DNA of 64,000 nt from Fulvivirga sp. M361. Lineage in GTDB: Bacteria; Bacteroidota; Bacteroidia; Cytophagales; Cyclobacteriaceae. The first letter of the stretch is position 1. The number at the start of each line of letters is the position of its first letter. Positions 24,635 through 33,742 of the stretch are shown in pieces. Made by a program: the position numbers and the translations under genes. The notes beneath the pieces are model-generated. The model saw only the letters and a list, made by a program, of their open reading frames with translations. It was not told the DNA's origin and searched no databases. The stretch covers positions 1 through 64,000 of the forward strand of contig NZ_VKDC01000009.1 in the NCBI RefSeq assembly GCF_007097395.1, given 5' to 3'.

Positions 24635-25132
24635 TCATTTAGTCAGAAGCACTAAGTGCTCTTTCCAATCAGACGGGATCTCATTTAAGCTGTAAAGCCT
24701 TAACTCCTGCTCATTTGAATGCACCACCGTTTGTCTTAATGTGCCATGTACTACCTCCGTATCGAGTTTATACATAGCCCCGGTAGCAGGATATATGATC
24801 AACAATCCAAGAAGGCCGCCAAAAACAAAATTTCCAAAATACCATCCGTCCAACTTGAAGTGTATTGGCAAGATAACATCATCGTATCCATCCTTGGAAA
24901 ATTTCACCGAATAAGACGCTTTTTTAAAAAACCTACCCCTGGATGATAAAAATGCCGTGGCAGGAGTTCTCCCCGCAAAAACAGGGCGTCCGTTTAAATC
25001 TGTAATGGTAATATTGGCATCATCGGGCTCGCTGTTGATCATTACCGAATAACTACTTTTACTCACTATACTGGCACAGCCCGGGGCTAATAATAGTGTG
25101 GTAAGGGTCAGGGGAACTATATACTGTTTCAT
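24635..25132 (-). CDS. Lipoprotein with PEGA-like domain
   Basis: 165 residues. Lipobox LLAPGCAS near residue 19. Residues 30-90 form a beta domain (SVMINSEPDDANITITDLNG, GRTPATAFL, YSVKFSKDGYDDVILPI) with the PEGA-type pattern of cell-surface carbohydrate-associated modules. A hydrophobic glycine-rich stretch (about 100-120) follows. Probably in the envelope; function unknown. A single gene with its own leader. Confidence 0.65.
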   Translation of the reverse strand: MKQYIVPLTLTTLLLAPGCASIVSKSSYSVMINSEPDDANITITDLNGRPVFAGRTPATAFLSSRGRFFKKASYSVKFSKDGYDDVILPIHFKLDGWYFGNFVFGGLLGLLIIYPATGAMYKLDTEVVHGTLRQTVVHSNEQELRLYSLNEIPSDWKEHLVLLTK

Positions 25133-25281
25133 CTTTTGACAACACTGTTTGTATAATAATCGGACAAATTAGATCATAGACCTAATTGGATGCAATGATA
25201 AAAATCAGTTACGCTATTAAGGCACCAATAACTTCATACAGAAGGAATTGGTTGTATTTTTTATATGGAAAAACCAAGGAT

Positions 25282-26022
25282 TTATTGATTCTCTACCCAT
25301 CTTCTAAAATTTGGAGCATTCTCTTTACTTACTATCACGCTGTCTGTTGTAGCTGGCGATAAACTTAGTATGATCTTGCCATTTTCCGACTTGAATTTAA
25401 CAATGGCTTCAATATTTACCAGGTATTTACGGTTAGCTCTGAAAAAACACCGATGGTCTAATTCATTGGTTAAATCCGTGATAGAATGATCTATCATATA
25501 CGTTACACCATCAACATCTCTTAAAAAGACCAGCTTGTGTTCCGTGAAGAAATAACATATGTTCTTCACAGCTATCGATACGTTATCGATCCCCTTTTTA
25601 ACCAGAAATCTTTTCCGTAGGGGTTTTTCCGCTACAATGTTCTGAAGGTTTTGATAAATAAAATGTGATTGTAATTTCCTGACTTTATTCAGGGCTTTCA
25701 AAAGCCTTTCTTCTGAAATAGGCTTTAACAGGTAATCAATAGAATTATGCTCCAGGGCTTCTAAAATGTACTGGTCGTAAGCTGTGGTAAAGATCACCGG
25801 AAAAGTTACCGGTACGGCTTTGAATATTTCAAAAGAAACATCATCCGCCAACTGAACATCAAAAAAGGCCAGGTCAGGAGGAGGGTTTATATTTATCCAC
25901 TGCACTGCAGCGCTAACACTTTCCAATGTAGCAGCGATATTCAATGAATTGTCTAGGTCACGAAGCATATGGACCAGTCGTTGTGTGGCCGCGTGTTCAT
26001 CTTCTACTAAAAGTACTTTCAT
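25282..26022 (-). CDS. LytTR-family response regulator
   Basis: 246 residues. Receiver domain 1-120 with acidic pocket VEDEH, phospho-acceptor Asp55 in LAFFDVQLAD and the lysine in LLKPISEERL. A LytTR DNA-binding domain (about 135-240) follows with CFFRANRKYLVNIEAI. It should bind DNA on phosphorylation by the kinase encoded next to it (gap of one base), from which it is co-transcribed. Targets unknown. Confidence 0.9.
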   Translation of the reverse strand: MKVLLVEDEHAATQRLVHMLRDLDNSLNIAATLESVSAAVQWININPPPDLAFFDVQLADDVSFEIFKAVPVTFPVIFTTAYDQYILEALEHNSIDYLLKPISEERLLKALNKVRKLQSHFIYQNLQNIVAEKPLRKRFLVKKGIDNVSIAVKNICYFFTEHKLVFLRDVDGVTYMIDHSITDLTNELDHRCFFRANRKYLVNIEAIVKFKSENGKIILSLSPATTDSVIVSKENAPNFRRWVENQ

Positions 26023-26023
26023 A

Positions 26024-27058
26024 TCAGCTTGCTAAAGGGAGCATGGGCAGCTCAATTTTAAAGGTTTGATGACTATGTTCCGTACTTATGCCTTTTCCTA
26101 CTATTATTTTAAAACGTTCATCAAGATTTGTCAAACCTATTTTTGATGAATGTTCAAGTGACTTTTTTTCTTTAACAGGGTTTGATATCCATAAAGAGTG
26201 GCCCCTTTTCCATATTTCTACCGACATGGGAAATCGGGTTGAAATTTCATTATGTTTCACTACATTCTCCAAAGCAAAGAAAACGGAGATAGGAGGAATA
26301 AGATAACGTTCTTTATCATTTTCTGATAAGTTAAATGTTACACTCAGCGCATTATCATAGCGCAGGTAAAGGAGTGAAAGATATTTATTGAGAAACAATA
26401 ATTCATCTTCAAGCATCACAAGCTTACGTTCTTTGTTAGACAATATATATCGATATACCTCTGCAAGATTTTCCGTAAATTGTTTGGCTTTGGCCGGGTT
26501 CTGATCAATCAGATAAGCCAGGTTATTCAGTGAGTTGAACATGAAGTGAGGGTCAATCTGGTTTTTTAATGCCTCTAACTCAGCCTGTACCTTTGCTCTT
26601 TCCAGTTTTTCACCTTTGACCTTATCAGACTCTCGCTGTTTGATCAGGAAAACAGTTTCATAAGCGTGTGTTATAAAGATCACACATATCACACATACGA
26701 TGGCGGTCACTTTAATTACTCCCCAGTCCACCACTTCTTGTGATAACTGGTACCAGCCCAATAACATAATGATGACCAATGGTGCAGTATAGAACACGTT
26801 ACCTCCCAATATCATTACCACTTTTTGTGCCGGATTAATGAACCAATTATATTTTTCTTCCAGCTTAAAAAGCAGGAGCCTGTTGCCCTGCCAGATAAGG
26901 AAAGCTATAAGCATAAAATAGGCATACGCGGCTGCCAAATAAAGAATGGAGCGGTCGGTATTATTCACCAATCCGGTAGCATTTGGGATGACTACGCCAA
27001 AAAACTGGATGCCTATGATCCTTACCAGCTTATCGTTGATATCGATGTTATCTTTCAA
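26024..27058 (-). CDS. LytS-type sensor histidine kinase
   Basis: 344 residues. Four probable membrane helices in the first 140 residues, with no large periplasmic domain. Then the His_kinase motif LKNQIDPHFMFNSLNNLAYL with phospho-acceptor His171. The C-terminal ATPase part contains FFALENVVKHN (N box) and SKIGLTNLDERFKI. It pairs with the LytTR regulator one base downstream. The signal is unknown. Confidence 0.9.
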   Translation of the reverse strand: MKDNIDINDKLVRIIGIQFFGVVIPNATGLVNNTDRSILYLAAAYAYFMLIAFLIWQGNRLLLFKLEEKYNWFINPAQKVVMILGGNVFYTAPLVIIMLLGWYQLSQEVVDWGVIKVTAIVCVICVIFITHAYETVFLIKQRESDKVKGEKLERAKVQAELEALKNQIDPHFMFNSLNNLAYLIDQNPAKAKQFTENLAEVYRYILSNKERKLVMLEDELLFLNKYLSLLYLRYDNALSVTFNLSENDKERYLIPPISVFFALENVVKHNEISTRFPMSVEIWKRGHSLWISNPVKEKKSLEHSSKIGLTNLDERFKIIVGKGISTEHSHQTFKIELPMLPLAS

Positions 27059-27208
27059 GCGGGAATTTTTCTTTTTGGGCCTCTGATTCTTCCGTTTCGG
27101 TAATTCAGGCTGGAAGTTGTCCGGTTAAAAATAGTAAATTCCCCACATGATCCAATATAGACCAGCACACCCCCGGACTTTGACTGACATATCTTCAAGC
27201 ATTACATT

Positions 27209-27589
27209 ATGCAAAAAGGAACCAACAGTATACCGGAAATTCAAGGGTTAACGATAGCAGTAAGAAATATGAAAGCTATGGTTAATTTTTATCAGAAAGT
27301 ATTTAATACTGAATTTCAGGAAAGGCGACAGTATGGTACCTCGCTCTATTCCGGCACCTGGCTGGGGATCAGTTTAGTGCTCTGCCCGGCGGAAGTCGCC
27401 AATAATACTGCCTCGCAAAACAGACATCAATTTGATATACGTGTTCCAAACCTGGAGGTATTGGTTAATAAAGTCATTGCCTGTGGTGGTGAACGTATGG
27501 GCAAAATGCAACAAGATGATTCCGGCAAACACATAGGCTTGTACGACCCTGACGGAAATTCAATGGTATTTATAGAAATGGATGAATAG
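27209..27589 (+). CDS. VOC family protein (glyoxalase/bleomycin-resistance fold)
   Basis: 126 residues with a paired beta-alpha-beta-beta-beta module: GLTIAVRNMKAMVNFYQKVF at the start, FDIRVPNLEVLVNKVI and the closing KHIGLYDPDGNSMVFIEM. Likely a metal-dependent enzyme or binding protein; substrate unknown. It overlaps the next small gene by 8 bases and starts a chain of tightly packed genes up to 28685. Confidence 0.8.
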   Translation: MQKGTNSIPEIQGLTIAVRNMKAMVNFYQKVFNTEFQERRQYGTSLYSGTWLGISLVLCPAEVANNTASQNRHQFDIRVPNLEVLVNKVIACGGERMGKMQQDDSGKHIGLYDPDGNSMVFIEMDE

Positions 27590-27791
27590 CAACAAAGTTT
27601 TAATGAAGTCACTCTATCTAATAACAGCACTTTTTTTACTGGTCGCTGGTCTGGTCCGGGATAAAGACAGTAAATGTGCTCAGAACACGGCACTTTACTT
27701 TTTTGTAGGGTTTTTGCAGACGTTAAAACACCTGAACCAGACCAGCCAAAGATATATGACATTCAAGAAGCCTGAAAGCACTATAATATGA
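27582..27791 (+). CDS. Small hypothetical protein between VOC and DUF1761 genes
   Basis: 69 residues. One hydrophobic segment (SLYLITALFLLVAGLV, about 10-25) then a polar tail. The protein itself is unconvincing, but the frame fills the gap exactly: its start overlaps the VOC stop by 8 bases and its stop overlaps the next start by 4 (ATGA). That packing supports a real, translationally coupled gene. No family known. Confidence 0.45.
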   Translation: MNSNKVLMKSLYLITALFLLVAGLVRDKDSKCAQNTALYFFVGFLQTLKHLNQTSQRYMTFKKPESTII

Positions 27792-28267
27792 AAATATTAA
27801 AAATTAACCATGCCGCTGTTTGGGTGGCTTCATTGGTGGTGCAGTTTGTACCACCTGTCTGGTATGACACTGTATTTTTTGGGATCCGATGGGCGGAGTT
27901 AAATGGATTATCCGAGGCAGATTTTGCACAGTATAATATGGCAGCAGGATTAATATCAAACCTGGTATGTTGTGTAGCTGCCGCTTATACCATGGCATTT
28001 CTTTTCGTCAGGTTAAAAGTAGACACCGGGTTAAAAGGACTACAGTATGCCTTGCTTATTTGGGTAGGCTTTATTTTCCTGGAAATGACTACACAGAATA
28101 TGTTTAGCTTAAGGTCTTTCGAACTCACGGTTATTGACCAGAGTGTAGTATTGATCAAATATGAAATTGTAGGTATAATACTCGGATTATGGAAAAAGTA
28201 CAAAACAGTAGGTACCGCCAACTTTTCCGAAGGGCTCCCGACAGAGACCATCATTGTAAATAACTGA
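27788..28267 (+). CDS. DUF1761-like membrane protein, first copy
   Basis: 159 residues with four membrane helices. The start NHAAVWVASLVVQFVPPVWY resembles the NWLAILVAALSTFVIGAVWY start of the next gene, so the two are probably distant paralogues of the DUF1761 family (unknown function). LLIWVGFIFLEMTTQNMF corresponds to the third helix. Separated from its neighbour by 19 bases. Confidence 0.7.
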   Translation: MKILKINHAAVWVASLVVQFVPPVWYDTVFFGIRWAELNGLSEADFAQYNMAAGLISNLVCCVAAAYTMAFLFVRLKVDTGLKGLQYALLIWVGFIFLEMTTQNMFSLRSFELTVIDQSVVLIKYEIVGIILGLWKKYKTVGTANFSEGLPTETIIVNN

Positions 28268-28286
28268 ACTAAACCGATAGATAATT

Positions 28287-28685
28287 ATGGATATTTCATC
28301 GCTAAATTGGCTGGCTATATTAGTAGCAGCGCTTTCAACATTTGTAATAGGGGCCGTTTGGTATGGGCCTGTTTTTGGAAAAATATGGATGCAGGAAAAT
28401 GGATTTACAGAAGAAGACCTGAAAGAGGCCAATATGGGCAAGATCTATGGAACGGCCTTTGTGCTGGAACTGGTGATGACCATTAACCTGGCTTTATTTC
28501 TAAATAGAATGAGCATAAAAGAGGGGCTGCTCTACGGTTTTTTCACTGGTTTCGGCTGGATTGCCATGGCCATGGGAGTAAACTACCTGTTTTCAAGGAA
28601 TTCCATCCGTCTCTGGTTCATTGACTCATTTTACTTCGTGGTAAGCTTTACATTAATGGGTGCCATTCTCACCGCCTGGAAATAG
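28287..28685 (+). CDS. DUF1761 family membrane protein, second copy
   Basis: 132 residues, four helices. Family hallmarks: GAVWYGPVFGKIWMQENGFT, LEEANMGKIYG-like NMGKIYG, and FTGFGWIAMAMGVNYLF. Inner membrane; function unknown. Last gene of the 27209-28685 chain. Confidence 0.85.
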   Translation: MDISSLNWLAILVAALSTFVIGAVWYGPVFGKIWMQENGFTEEDLKEANMGKIYGTAFVLELVMTINLALFLNRMSIKEGLLYGFFTGFGWIAMAMGVNYLFSRNSIRLWFIDSFYFVVSFTLMGAILTAWK

Positions 28686-28689
28686 AAAA

Positions 28690-28720
28690 TAAAAAAGGAC
28701 CATGTATTATACATAGTCCT
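28690..28720 (-). terminator. Intrinsic terminator for the leftward gene at 28757
   Basis: On the minus strand AGGACTATGTA pairs with TACATGGTCCT and is followed by TTTTTTATTTT. It lies 37 bases past the stop at 28757 and could also help end the rightward DUF1761 operon. Confidence 0.75.
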
Positions 28721-28756
28721 GATGCTGTAATCTCAAGTTGATTTTAACAGTAATGC

Positions 28757-29008
28757 TTAATAGCCGCCGGCTCCGGACAGTGCACCAAATAGTGCTGCAC
28801 CAAAAAGCGCTATAAAGATAAAATACAAAACAAAGAAAATGGCAACGATTATAAGTGCACCTTTAGCCCAATTTGCTTTGTTAGGATTAGTCCCACTCCC
28901 GAAAGCCCAAACAAACATCATGATGAAGCCCACCAATGGTATGGCGGAAATGAGTAGGGTAATGACCCAATCTTTTACTGACATTACTGTCGTTTCTTGA
29001 TTTTCCAT
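28757..29008 (-). CDS. Small two-helix membrane protein
   Basis: 83 residues with helices at about 11-33 (WVITLLISAIPLVGFIMMFV) and 48-74, a polar loop SGTNPNKANWAKG, and a C-terminal glycine/alanine-rich end. Resembles small membrane proteins common in Bacteroidota; function unknown. Flanked by its own terminator. Confidence 0.7.
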   Translation of the reverse strand: MENQETTVMSVKDWVITLLISAIPLVGFIMMFVWAFGSGTNPNKANWAKGALIIVAIFFVLYFIFIALFGAALFGALSGAGGY

Positions 29009-29067
29009 AGTTGATGAAAGAATTAGTTAAGCGGTAATGTATTAATTTATTAGAAATGATCAAAGTA

Positions 29068-29640
29068 TCATTTCCTTTCAAGTACCAATACACCCATGGA
29101 ACGCTGGTCATTCACCACTACACTTTTGGGTAATTCAAGAAAATTGAAAGGGTATAACTTATCGATATTAAACAGTTGTTCCGGTTCCATCAGATAGGTG
29201 AATTTACTTTCCGGATCCTCCGCTGACAAACCAACTTGTGTTGCTGCTCGTATAAAAAGCAAGCCTCCTCTAGCTATTACACGGGCCAATTCTTTCATCA
29301 TAGTATGAAAGTGCTCATGACTTTCCGCAAAGTGGAGCACTGCACTGCAAATAACAGCATCAAAGTACTGGTCTGGCCAGGGTAATTCTGATAAGTTACC
29401 AGCTGCCCAGTTATCCTTAGGCACTGATCGGTAAGACATCATCGCCATCAGAATGGCCTGGGGGTTCAGATCAATGCCATACACCTCATACCCGTTATTG
29501 ACAAAATAGGGTAGATTCCTCCCCTCACCACACCCTGCATCTAAAATCTTTGAAAAACCTTCAAACCTCCCTTTCAATATTTGGTCCAGCAGGTACAGGT
29601 CGAGGTTACCGACTTGTTGATTTAGCGCTTTATAGTTCAT
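29068..29640 (-). CDS. Class I SAM-dependent methyltransferase
   Basis: 190 residues. SAM-binding motif I ILDAGCGEGRNLPYFVNNGY (about 36-55), acidic residue in VYGIDLNPQA, motif IV region FDAVICSAVLHF and post-motif GGLLFIRAAT. Methyl acceptor unknown. Its start overlaps the end of the upstream patatin gene by 11 bases, so they are co-transcribed. Confidence 0.85.
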   Translation of the reverse strand: MNYKALNQQVGNLDLYLLDQILKGRFEGFSKILDAGCGEGRNLPYFVNNGYEVYGIDLNPQAILMAMMSYRSVPKDNWAAGNLSELPWPDQYFDAVICSAVLHFAESHEHFHTMMKELARVIARGGLLFIRAATQVGLSAEDPESKFTYLMEPEQLFNIDKLYPFNFLELPKSVVVNDQRSMGVLVLERK

Positions 29641-30523
29641 TTTGCAATGCTTCTTTCATCTTCTTTTTACCATGTTCTATGAGTTCTGCACTACGATAGA
29701 ATTCAAAGGTAGAGCAAATATCACGTGACATCCTGATCACAAGGTCGGGTCGATATGCGTCAATAATATAGTTGGATATTCTATCTTGCATAAGATCAAC
29801 AGAGCGGGCAAACAGTTCAAAAATACTCAACCGTTTAGGTTTATCATTAACCGCGAGAGAGGGGAACACATTACTCCACTTTTCCAATAACGGCCGAAAT
29901 CTATTCTTTACTTCCTTTTTGACGTATATCATTTCATTAGGTATATCAGAATTTACGTCTGACACTACCAGCAAATTATCTTTGCTCATATTTACATGGT
30001 TGATAGGAATGGGATTGATCACCCCGCCATCTACTAATTCCACACCATCAATAATACTGGGTTTAAGTACAGACGGTATGGCTGCTGAGGCCCGAAGCGC
30101 CTGGTACAAACTACCCTTGTTAAAAACCACTTCTCTTTTATTTACTATATCGGTGGCTACCGCAGCAAAAGGAACATTCAACTGTTCTATGTCACGATCC
30201 TGGATGAATTTTTTCATTTCATTAAAAACACGCTCTCCGCGTACAAAACCTTGTGTGCTCAGTGTAAAATCCAACAGTTTGAATACGTCCAACTTATCCA
30301 GGTTACATATCCACTCTTTGTATTCTGCCAGCTGACCTGCTGCATAAACTCCTCCTACCACAGCACCCATTGAACTACCTGCAATTGAAGTTATAGTGTA
30401 CCCCTCTTCTTCCAGGGCTTCTATCACACCAATATGTGCAACACCCCTGGCGCCTCCACTGGATAATACTAATGCCACTGACTTACTCATACTATTTTGA
30501 ACGTCTCTATGAAATATACTCAA
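29630..30523 (-). CDS. Patatin-like phospholipase
   Basis: 297 residues. Patatin fold with oxyanion loop LSSGGARGVAHIGVIEAL, nucleophile motif GSSMGAVVGG (GxSxG) and catalytic aspartate in ELVDGGVINPIP. Expected to hydrolyse acyl esters of phospholipids, in the cytoplasm (no signal peptide, no outer-membrane domain). Upstream partner of the methyltransferase gene (11-base overlap). Confidence 0.88.
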   Translation of the reverse strand: MSIFHRDVQNSMSKSVALVLSSGGARGVAHIGVIEALEEEGYTITSIAGSSMGAVVGGVYAAGQLAEYKEWICNLDKLDVFKLLDFTLSTQGFVRGERVFNEMKKFIQDRDIEQLNVPFAAVATDIVNKREVVFNKGSLYQALRASAAIPSVLKPSIIDGVELVDGGVINPIPINHVNMSKDNLLVVSDVNSDIPNEMIYVKKEVKNRFRPLLEKWSNVFPSLAVNDKPKRLSIFELFARSVDLMQDRISNYIIDAYRPDLVIRMSRDICSTFEFYRSAELIEHGKKKMKEALQNEL

Positions 30524-30659
30524 CGCTTTTCTACAGTAATTTTAACCATTAAAAATTCATTCATCACCATCTGTAAAAAACTGATGCATAATACTTACGA
30601 GTAGTATGACCTTAAACACGAGAATAGCTATATTAAAATATTATATCAGTTAGAAAATC

Positions 30660-33182
30660 ATGAATAAGGCTTTAACACTCCCTTTACTTTTTTTGGCTTC
30701 TTTTGTCAACGGCCAACTTCTTTCCCCTGAAAAATTTCTCGGATACCAGCTTGGTGAAAGGTTTACCCGACATCATCGTGTAGTGGAATATTTCGAACAT
30801 GTAGCAGCTTCACAACCCAACGTGAAACTGGAGCAATACGGAGAGACCTACGAGCACCGGCCTTTGATCACCGCCGTAGTTTCTTCACAGCAGAATATGG
30901 ACCGATGGGATGAAATCAGGGAAAATAACCTGAGAAGAGCAAAAATGCTGGAGGGTAACATAGCTGATGATAACATTGCCATAGTATGGCTCAGCTACAA
31001 TATCCATGGAAACGAAGCCTCCTCTATTGAAGCTTCTATGCAAACCATCTATGAGCTGGTAACCAATGACAGGGCCGGCAATTGGATGAAAAATACCGTG
31101 GTGATCATTGACCCTTGCATAAATCCCGACGGCAGGGATCGTTATGCGAATTTTTACAATCAATATGGCAGTCATGACTTTAACCCTGACGGAAATGCCA
31201 CGGAACATCGTGAGCCGTGGCCCGGAGGACGTCCCAATCATTATTTGTTTGATTTGAACCGGGATTGGGCCTGGCAAACGCAGCAAGAGTCTGTACAACG
31301 TATAAAGGCATATCATGAGATTATGCCACATATTCATGTTGATTTTCACGAGCAAGGACATAACAATCCCTACTATTTTGCTCCTGCGGCAGAACCATTC
31401 CATGAAGTGATCACCCCATGGCAGCGGGAATTTCAACAAACCATAGGGAAAAACCATTCAAAATATTTCGATAAAGAAAACTGGTTGTACTTTACTAAAG
31501 AGCGCTTTGATTTACTTTATCCCAGCTACGGCGATACATATCCTACCTATAACGGCGCCATAGGTATGACGTATGAACAAGCCGGAGGTGGTTTTGCAGG
31601 CCTGGGTATCATCACAGAATATGAAGATACACTAACACTTAAAGATCGCGTCCTGCACCATTTTACAACCGGAATGTCTACAGTAGAGATCAGCTCGTTG
31701 AATGCCCGGCGTCTTACCGATGAGTTCAAAAAATATTTCAGCAATAACGTCAATTCGCCAGCCGGAAAGTATAAGACATACGTGATCAAAGGTAGTAATG
31801 GTAAGGACAAAATCGCTTCGGTAACCCAGTTCCTGGAAAAACAGAAGATCCGTTACGGAACGGGCAGTAGCAAAGCCAGGCTTAGGGGATTCAATTATCT
31901 GAAAAATGGAACTTCTGAGTTATCAATTTCGAGTAACGATTTAATCATCAGCACCTATCAACCAAAATCACGCCTTGTTACTGCATTATTTGAACCTGTG
32001 GCCAAGTTATCCGATACACTGACCTATGACATTACTGCCTGGTCCATACCTTATGCCTACGGGGTAGAGGCATACGCACTTAGTGAAAAGATCGCAGTTA
32101 CCGGGACCTACAAATTCTCCGAACCCCGGTCATTAACGATTAAAAGCAAACCTTATGCTTATCTTGCTAAATACAACAGTTTGGAAGATGTGAAGTGGCT
32201 GAGTTCCATTTTACAAAAAGGCATACATGTGCGGGTAGCGCATAAGAGATTTACATTAAATGGAAGTTCTTTCGAAAAAGGTACCCTGGTGGTCACCAGA
32301 AGAACCAACGAACGATTAGGTGAACGTTTTGATGAGATCATTCATGAGACTGCAAAAAAATATGACCGTGATATCATGCCTGTCCGGACCGGTTTCATGG
32401 ACAGTGGTGTGGACCTGGGTTCAGGAGAAATTGCCAGGATCAAAAAACCAAAGATCGCAGTCTTATCCGGGGCCCAGACGTCCTCTTTAAGTTTTGGTGA
32501 AATATGGCATTTTTTTGAAAGACAGCTCGATTACCCCATAACCCCGATTCGCACGGATTATTTCAAAAAAATAGACCTTGATGATTACAATGTGCTTATT
32601 CTTCCCCATGGTCAATACACTATTTTCTCTGAAGACCAACTCAAGCGTATTTCTAAATGGGTTGGCAATGGTGGGAAACTTATCGCTATAGGTAACGCTT
32701 TGAACGGTTTTAAAGATCGAAACGGCTTTTTACTAAAGGAATTTTCCGACGGGGAGAAGAAAAAAGATAACGGCCGTGACTCTGACAACGGCATGCGCCT
32801 GTTACAAAGTTTCGAAAGCTATGAACGCGACAATCTATCAAAAGCCATTTTTGGAGCTATTTTTAAAGTGACACTGGATCAGTCTAATCCACTGGCTTAT
32901 GGTTATGGGCCGGAATACTATTCTCTCAAAACCACTAATTCACGTTACGCCTATTTGGAAAAAGGCCAGAATGTAGGTGTCCTAAAAAAAGATTCGAGCC
33001 CCGTGAGTGGGTTTGCAGGGTTTAAAGCTGTGAGTAAACTGGAGAACAGCCTGGTTTTTGGAATTGAACAAAAAGGGAAAGGCCAGATCATTTATATGGT
33101 GGACAATCCCCTTTTTAGAGCTTTTTGGGAAAATGGGAAGCTACTTTTTTCCAATGCTGTTTTTATCACCGGAAACCGATAG
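30660..33182 (+). CDS. Secreted M14-family zinc carboxypeptidase
   Basis: 840 residues with a signal peptide (about 1-18, ASFVNGQ). The M14 domain fills residues 40-360: zinc ligands His116 and Glu119 in YNIHGNEASS and His230 in HVDFHEQGHN, substrate Arg201 in DLNRDWAW, and general base Glu306 in GMTYEQAGGG. The long C-terminal part (about 370-840) contains a segment resembling a glutamine-amidotransferase-like fold (DDYNVLILPHGQYTIFSEDQ). Probably a periplasmic or surface exopeptidase for nutrient use. Single gene. Confidence 0.88.
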   Translation: MNKALTLPLLFLASFVNGQLLSPEKFLGYQLGERFTRHHRVVEYFEHVAASQPNVKLEQYGETYEHRPLITAVVSSQQNMDRWDEIRENNLRRAKMLEGNIADDNIAIVWLSYNIHGNEASSIEASMQTIYELVTNDRAGNWMKNTVVIIDPCINPDGRDRYANFYNQYGSHDFNPDGNATEHREPWPGGRPNHYLFDLNRDWAWQTQQESVQRIKAYHEIMPHIHVDFHEQGHNNPYYFAPAAEPFHEVITPWQREFQQTIGKNHSKYFDKENWLYFTKERFDLLYPSYGDTYPTYNGAIGMTYEQAGGGFAGLGIITEYEDTLTLKDRVLHHFTTGMSTVEISSLNARRLTDEFKKYFSNNVNSPAGKYKTYVIKGSNGKDKIASVTQFLEKQKIRYGTGSSKARLRGFNYLKNGTSELSISSNDLIISTYQPKSRLVTALFEPVAKLSDTLTYDITAWSIPYAYGVEAYALSEKIAVTGTYKFSEPRSLTIKSKPYAYLAKYNSLEDVKWLSSILQKGIHVRVAHKRFTLNGSSFEKGTLVVTRRTNERLGERFDEIIHETAKKYDRDIMPVRTGFMDSGVDLGSGEIARIKKPKIAVLSGAQTSSLSFGEIWHFFERQLDYPITPIRTDYFKKIDLDDYNVLILPHGQYTIFSEDQLKRISKWVGNGGKLIAIGNALNGFKDRNGFLLKEFSDGEKKKDNGRDSDNGMRLLQSFESYERDNLSKAIFGAIFKVTLDQSNPLAYGYGPEYYSLKTTNSRYAYLEKGQNVGVLKKDSSPVSGFAGFKAVSKLENSLVFGIEQKGKGQIIYMVDNPLFRAFWENGKLLFSNAVFITGNR

Positions 33183-33224
33183 AGGTAATACTCTCTGGTA
33201 TTCCCGGAAAAAGTGGCCGAAATG

Positions 33225-33719
33225 CTATAAACTTTTTAAAGCTGCTTCGTAGTCAGGTTCGTCTACAATCTCATTGACTAACTGAGTATACAGAACTTTA
33301 CCTTCCTCATCTAACACAATAACAGACCTTGCATCTAATCCTGCCAGCGGACCATCTTCCAACCTGATCCCCAATTTTTCCGAAAACTCAGGATGCCTGA
33401 AGTCAGATAAGCTTATTACATCTTCAATACCCTCTGCACCACAGAACCGGGCATGTGCAAATGGCAGATCTTTTGAAATGCATAGCACCTTTGTGTTGTC
33501 CAGTGAAGCCGCTTCTTTGTTAAATGTTCTAACAGATGTAGCGCAGGTAGAAGTATCAATACTTGGGAAAATATTCAATACCAGTTTCCGGCCTTTAAAA
33601 TCTGATAGGCTTACTTCTGAAAGATCTGATTTAGTCAGTGTAAAATCCAGGGAAGTACCTACTTCCGGCAGGTCTCCGTTTGTCTGGCTGGGATTGCCTT
33701 TGAGTGTAACTTGTGCCAT
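33225..33719 (-). CDS. tpx: Thiol peroxidase Tpx
   Basis: 164 residues. Reduces hydroperoxides with electrons from thioredoxin. Peroxidatic Cys59 in [14 protein letters not shown] and resolving Cys93 in HARFCGAEG, close to the spacing in E. coli Tpx. Full length. It follows the M1 aminopeptidase gene on the same strand (23-base gap). Confidence 0.92.
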   Translation of the reverse strand: MAQVTLKGNPSQTNGDLPEVGTSLDFTLTKSDLSEVSLSDFKGRKLVLNIFPSIDTSTCATSVRTFNKEAASLDNTKVLCISKDLPFAHARFCGAEGIEDVISLSDFRHPEFSEKLGIRLEDGPLAGLDARSVIVLDEEGKVLYTQLVNEIVDEPDYEAALKSL

Positions 33720-33742
33720 AATTTCGTTTGTGTGATATCTGT

